Below are positions 59,646 through 64,000 of a DNA stretch of 64,000 nt, in pieces. A model generated the notes under the pieces. That model was given only the letters and a program-made list of their open reading frames with translations. It was not told where the DNA came from and did no database searches. This DNA comes from Dipteris shenzhenensis. Taxonomy: Eukaryota > Polypodiophyta > Polypodiopsida > Gleicheniales. Position numbers and translations under genes: made by a program. Numbering within the stretch: the stretch's first letter is position 1; the number at the start of each line of letters is the position of its first letter. Location of the stretch: NCBI GenBank assembly GCA_047967505.1, contig CM106540.1; one strand, 5' to 3'.

Positions 59646-61296
59646 ATTGGGAATGCTTCACCAACTTTTCCCTAGATTGCTCCACTATCCTCTTAGGCTT
59701 CTCCATTGCTTTTGGTTCATTCAATGTTTCTTAACCTTCCGTGGGGGATTGAATCTAGCCACAAGGGGATTGTGGACTTGGATACCATGAGGCGGCCCAA
59801 TGAAAGTCTTGGAAAGGGAAAGACACGTAATTCTTACCATTCGGATTCAAACGGAAATATTTCCACACCATCCACTCCTGCTCAATCTCGGAAAAGAGGT
59901 AGATCGAGGGATGGTTTTCTCATGCGTTCGTCGCGAAACGAGCAGTACCATGAGGGAAAGGTGAAAAGAACTAACTAGACATCCGGAGCCATCGCAGAAC
60001 CCCACCAATTTGATTCGTCACTTTCACCAGTTGGATTCATGAGGAAGAGGTATCTACTTAGGATCGATTCCCACGTATTATAGTTGGTTAATGGGTAGCG
60101 AGACGTGTATCATTTGGGAGATAAGCAAATCAATTGAATGTGGATCTTTTCATTGAATCATATTCTGGATTTCTCTCCATGGTGATAGTACCCGCCATTA
60201 TTATGGGACCATGCCTTTGGAACCCTAGAGTTCTATTGATTGCTGCTTCTGTGGACCTTCAAACAGAGACGTGTTCGCCGGTATCGATCCCGGCTGAGTC
60301 CAAAGCATACATAGCATTTGCTACCGCAGCCTGTGATGAATCTTTCGTAGGGTAAAACTAAGAAGAATACGGAAACTTCCACGGAGGCAGATATCACCCC
60401 CATAAATGCATGCATTTTCACGTGGAAAAACCGTATAATTATAACTCCGAAGACATGGAAAGAGACGTTTGAAGAGGACTCGGAGGAAGTGCTATTGCTT
60501 GTTTCCGACTCAGAAAATCAAACGTTTCCTGCACTACTAAGTTGTGTAATAATAAGATTAAATGCCTGCCTGGGTTTCGTCCTCCGCATTCAAGTAGTCT
60601 GCATCTTCACAGACATGTCTATTTATGACGAATCGGATTGGCGGAACCTCTGCCAACAGCGAGTTTCTGGAAAGGGCGATAGGAAATCCCTCCCGCGGAG
60701 GGGTAGTTGAACCGCGTAACTCAAACTTCAAAGCAAGACTCGCTTTCGCAACGGCATTCAGATATGCGACTCGCACACACTCCTAACTGCCTTCGTTTCT
60801 CTTTTCTCCTAAGAGTTTTTTTCTTCTCCTTTCCAAGATATCCATCTATCTCTATGAACCATAAGCCTAGGTTGGATGTGAGTTCTATCCACACGGGGCG
60901 GGGTTTATTATTGGTCACACGAAAAGAGCGTGTATACTGAGTAGAGAGATATCTCCTCCGGAAGAGATGAATAATCATTGGGAGGCGCGTGATCATTTCT
61001 TCGACACGTCAGGTTCTTCCCGATATATGAGTTAAGACTTGGCATTCGAGCATGTGCTAAGGGTAGCTAACTAATGCCCCGACTAACTACTAGGATTTTA
61101 AGTCCTAGTCCCGAAGTTACGGGGCCCACGGGTTGTAAACTCCATATACGCACAATCCATAACACTCTGCGACCAAGGAGCACGAAGGTCCCAGAAACGC
61201 ATTGTATGTGAATGATGCATAATTATTTCTGCATCGGGGGCACATTCATAAGATAATTCCATAAACATTCAAGATTAATTTAGTAACTTCTACTGC
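59646..61296. other. 1.6-kb segment unlike its surroundings, origin unknown
   Basis: It is less AT-biased than its neighbours, lacks microsatellites and contains many CG dinucleotides (TTCGTCGCGAAACGAG, TCCCGCGGAGGGG), which are rare elsewhere in this window, where methylated CG has presumably decayed. No gene was recognised. Organelle-derived DNA (nuclear mitochondrial insertion) is one explanation; a recent unrelated transposon is another. Confidence 0.45.
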
Positions 61297-61640
61297 TTGG
61301 TGGGGAATGTCTGGGACTCACGAGGAGTGGTAGCATCTGGGTGTGCAAATGTTGTAGCAGAATACTCTGCACTCATTTTTGGCTTACAAAAAGCCAAAGA
61401 ACATCAAATCACTCAGCTAGATGTACAAGGTGACTCACAACTTGTATGCCGACAAGTGAGCGGTGAGTGGAAAGTGAGAAGTAAAGCCTTGACAGGCCAC
61501 CATCAATAGGCTACTCAACTTTGTCAAAACTTTGAAGAGATTCAAGTGAATCATATTCCAAGAACTCAGAATAGCATCGCCGACTCACTTGCATGAGCGT
61601 CTTGTGAATCAAAAGGAGATACCCCTTCAAAGGAATGGAA
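61297..61640 (+). pseudogene. Retroelement RNase H, C-terminal piece
   Basis: CANVVAEYSALIFGLQKAKE and LDVQGDSQLVCRQVSGEW carry the second and third acidic residues of RNase H (AEY and GDS). After a stop at 61507-61509, the frame resumes as ATQLCQNFEEIQVNHIPR and NSIADSLA. With the piece at 59491 it would make up nearly one whole domain. Confidence 0.75.
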
Positions 61641-61963
61641 ATGCTGAACCTCACCCCACTAGAAGAAATCTCATGGAGACTATAAGAGCTTGAGGATTCA
61701 GAAGGTGATGTGCAAGCCTTGCATCTTCTTACCATGGTAATGGCTTTCCTCTTTGCTTTGATGAACAACTTGATGCAACGCCATACCCCCAATCTTCCAC
61801 AATGATGTCAGCTATAAGAGTTGTTTACAAACTCTTCTTCGCCATTAACTCTTCCCGTACGGAATATCGCACCACTCCCAATACTCCGTTTCGAGCTTAC
61901 AAGGTGGCACTGTGCCACATAGGAATGCAAAGAACCCTAAAGTAGGATAGTGACTTGTGTGAA

Positions 61964-62135
61964 TTTGTGCCTTTTTGGAAAGTAGCCAATAAAAAAAGAG
62001 GGTTCTGAAAAGGACATAAGCCAATGATCGGATTTAAAAAGAACATAAGCTAATAAAAGTTTTTGTGGGATTTGTGCCTTTTTGGAAAGTAGCCAATAAG
62101 AAAAGAAGGGTTGAAAAAGGACATAAGCCAATGGT
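61964..62135. repeat. 107-bp tandem duplication, about 1.6 copies
   Basis: TTTGTGCCTTTTTGGAAAGTA begins copies at 61964 and 62071; GGACATAAGCCAATG occurs in both. Confidence 0.85.
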
Positions 62136-63058
62136 AGATTAAAGAGAGGCTTGGATTATATGTGGCTTAGAGAGAGCTCTAGAAAGTAGTTGTAGAGGTA
62201 GAGGGAATAGGCATGAGAGTAGCCTTAGAGGTGGAGAGAATAGGCATGAGAGAGATTGTAATCTTAAAGGTCAAGAGAATATCAAAAAATACAGTGACAC
62301 GGATTAGAGATGAGGCAGAATGCTACTAAAGGTGGCCTCCAGATAATCATGCAAGAAGAGTGGGAGAAGTAACTACGATGGCAAATGGCTTGGGCAATTG
62401 TGACCAATTGACTATGGGTTGGGGCCTCTTGGAAGCAATGCAAAAGGTGCTCTGTTTTTCATTGTCATCTATGAGTGCAAGTGCCTGGTCATCACTATCA
62501 TCATTGCTTGAAGGTGTGACTAAAATCTATTTATGCTATTAGAAGTGTTGCTATGCCGATGGGAGATGCACTACAAAGAGGGCTACTAAAGCACTAGTTT
62601 GTCAAATTGTAATGGACCAATTCCATGGGTCTAATATTGCAACCTGTCATGAGCTATTCCACAAAGTGTACTACTAGTCAATAACCGTTTTCACACTATT
62701 TTAGGTCCCTTAGGTCATTGTAGGCATTCTAGAATTCTAGCTTGCAAGCTTGCTTTTGTCAATGTCCTACTAATTACCAAGGCTTGGGGGAGATGTAGGT
62801 CCCATGAAAAATCAAGGCAAATTGGTATGGGATTTTCTAAACATTACTTGACATTTAAAATAAAAGTTAACAAAGTGGTTTCACATTGGCAATGTGTTCC
62901 TCCACATAATAATTTGACTAATTTCATATATTGTGTGCAACAATTGAACAATGGAAGTGTACAAGTTTACATGCATAATAAGCTTCTCTCTTATTGAAAT
63001 GTAATCTAATCTAGTAGTCTTAAGAAACATTATAACATTGGGGCAAGGCAAACCTTGC
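62136..63058. other. Interval without a supported gene; 3' flank of the kinase
   Basis: A short repeat of about 37 bp with GGAATAGGCATGAGAG lies at about 62195-62255. The right part (to 63058) would hold the 3' untranslated region of the minus-strand kinase. Confidence 0.5.
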
Positions 63059-63331
63059 TCATCTGGGTTGCAAATGAAAGAGGGCAGTTTCTTGAGGAAC
63101 ATCTTCTGACATTTCATCTAAAGCATTCCATTTATCACCTTCCAGTTCCATGCGAAGAGCCTCCTTGAGTTCAATACAAACCGCATTCATGGCTAGCCTT
63201 TTATTACTATCAAATACCACACACATCAATGCAATCTCAACAACTTTCCACATTGAAGATATGTTGTAATCACTACCCATGGTCCTATCAACAATCTCTT
63301 CAATCATCCCTCGCTCGATCCAAGGACGAAC

Positions 63332-63472
63332 CTGCAAGACCCACTACATTAAGCCTCTAGATGGTCCCACTTTAAAACCTATATCTAGATCTTTCTTATT
63401 CATTTCTACTTCATTTGATTTGATATAATTCAATTCAATGATGTGAAAACAAATTCGAAGGTAGTAGATTAC
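63332..63472 (-). other. Kinase intron, 141 bp
   Basis: Donor GTAATC after HIVEL, acceptor TCTTGCAG before VRPWIERG. Removal gives an uninterrupted kinase frame. Confidence 0.85.
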
Positions 63473-63605
63473 CAACTCTACAATGTGAACATCATGGCCT
63501 GAATCATCTCTACAGATTGCACTTCGTCCACAAATCACCTCAAATAGCAACACTCCAAAGCTATAGACATCAACCTTTTGTGTCAACTTTAAGGTTGATG
63601 CATAC

Positions 63606-63775
63606 CTACATTGTAATAAAAGCTACTTGTGAGTCATCATCAAAACCTAGCAATAAACATATTCATCTATAGTAAGCAATAATGGTAGAAGAGATAGATT
63701 TGGTGAAAAAAAAGTTGGGAAAGAAAGACATTCTTCGCATAAGACAACATTTAGAATGAGTTTTGATGGTTATAC
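63606..63775 (-). other. Kinase intron, 170 bp
   Basis: Donor GTATAACC within the Glu codon of LDPE, acceptor ACAATGTAG before TATGCATCA. Splicing gives YLDPEYASTLKLTQKVDVY, as expected for the family. Confidence 0.82.
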
Positions 63776-64000
63776 TCAGGATCCAGATAGCCCAAACTTC
63801 CCATCAAAGTCGTCGTGACATCTTCAGTCGTAGGGAGCCTAAATCTTGATATTCCAAAGTCTGCAATTTTGGCTTCCATAGCATCATTCAACAAGATATT
63901 GCTAGCTTTCACATCCCTATGAATGATACATGGGCTACATCCATGGTGTAGATATTCGAGTCCTTTGTAAGCGCCCATTCAATGATAGTTAGTCCAGCTT

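Larger units (their letters stand above)
63059..64000 (-). pseudogene. Receptor-like protein kinase, 3' part, frameshifted
   Basis: Three exons on the minus strand: 64000-63776 (continues past the window), 63605-63473 and 63331-63059. They encode kinase subdomains VIb to [21 protein letters not shown] with the catalytic Asp, NILL, the DFG of [39 protein letters not shown], then VRPWIERGMIEEIVDRTMG, SMWKVVEIALMCV and a short tail ending LFHLQPR. This is a plant plasma-membrane receptor-like Ser/Thr kinase, probably of the LRR type with malectin-like ectodomain, judged from the C-lobe. Near 63979-63981 an in-frame TGA breaks the expected RLxIAxGA motif; a one-base loss explains it, so the copy is probably a pseudogene unless the base is a sequencing error. 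Confidence 0.85.

Noticed and set aside
61095-61135. TCCCGAAGTTACGGGGCC resembles an antisense organellar 23S rRNA segment
   Set aside because: The match is about 18 bases and the flanks do not continue as rRNA, so an rRNA gene is not supported; it was kept only as a weak hint for an organellar origin test.

Overview
This window is nuclear DNA of a land plant, probably from a large, transposon-rich genome such as that of a gymnosperm; the species cannot be read from the sequence. The evidence is Ty1/Copia and Ty3/Gypsy retroelements with plant-type initiator-Met primer-binding sites, a CACTA (En/Spm) tnp2 transposase relic with a GT-AG intron, and a plant receptor-like kinase fragment with plant-type introns at the right edge. 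No bacterial operon, CRISPR array or phage feature is present. I found no intact host gene. Almost everything readable is mobile DNA in various states of decay.

Layout. 1-548: foldback-like inverted repeat. 2105-7705: the best preserved element, a complete 5.6-kb Copia retrotransposon (element E1) with 352-bp LTRs, PBS, PPT and a TGAGG target duplication; its gag-pol is broken by several stops, two frameshifts and a copied 39-bp insertion. It sits near a minus-strand LTR (8238-8421). 8450-10190: decayed minus-strand gag-protease. 12779-18349: two related non-autonomous minus-strand LTR elements inserted 43 bp apart into one copy of a 161-bp tandem repeat. E3 carries gag only; E4 has lost even gag. 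Both have exact target duplications and clear PBS and PPT. 19202-24690: an older, truncated Copia element (E2) with damaged catalytic residues, apparently inserted in a minus-strand zinc-knuckle gag. 25739-28250: CACTA transposase relic. 29297-29912: a Copia gag fragment fused to an E1-family LTR. 30900-31380: Gypsy gag relic. 33165-33876: imperfect hairpin between direct repeats. 36643-37890: unidentified minus-strand coding relic.

39.7-42 kb and 52-57 kb hold long TA, GA, GT and CT microsatellites. 46.4-48.1 kb is a tandem array of ~200-bp units that each look like an exon bordered by splice-like sites and coding a very basic peptide on the minus strand. 48.5-57.6 kb is a rearranged cluster of one LTR family, with LTRs in both orientations, a central LTR flanked by both PPT-side and PBS-side sequence, and an inverted duplication whose arms lie at 52.0-53.6 and 56.5-57.4 kb around a CT-rich array with higher-order structure. 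59.5-61.6 kb holds two pieces of a retroelement RNase H separated by ~1.6 kb of compositionally different DNA. 63059-64000 (minus) is the 3' part of a receptor-like kinase gene with two recognisable introns and a frameshift at its left-most visible coding sequence.

The elements do not form a pathway. The window records repeated insertion, tandem duplication and deletion. The most informative structures are the E3/E4 pair with a paralogous empty site, the TAG-only nonsense pattern of E1, the exon-like array at 46.4-48.1 kb, and the inverted LTR cluster at 49-57 kb.
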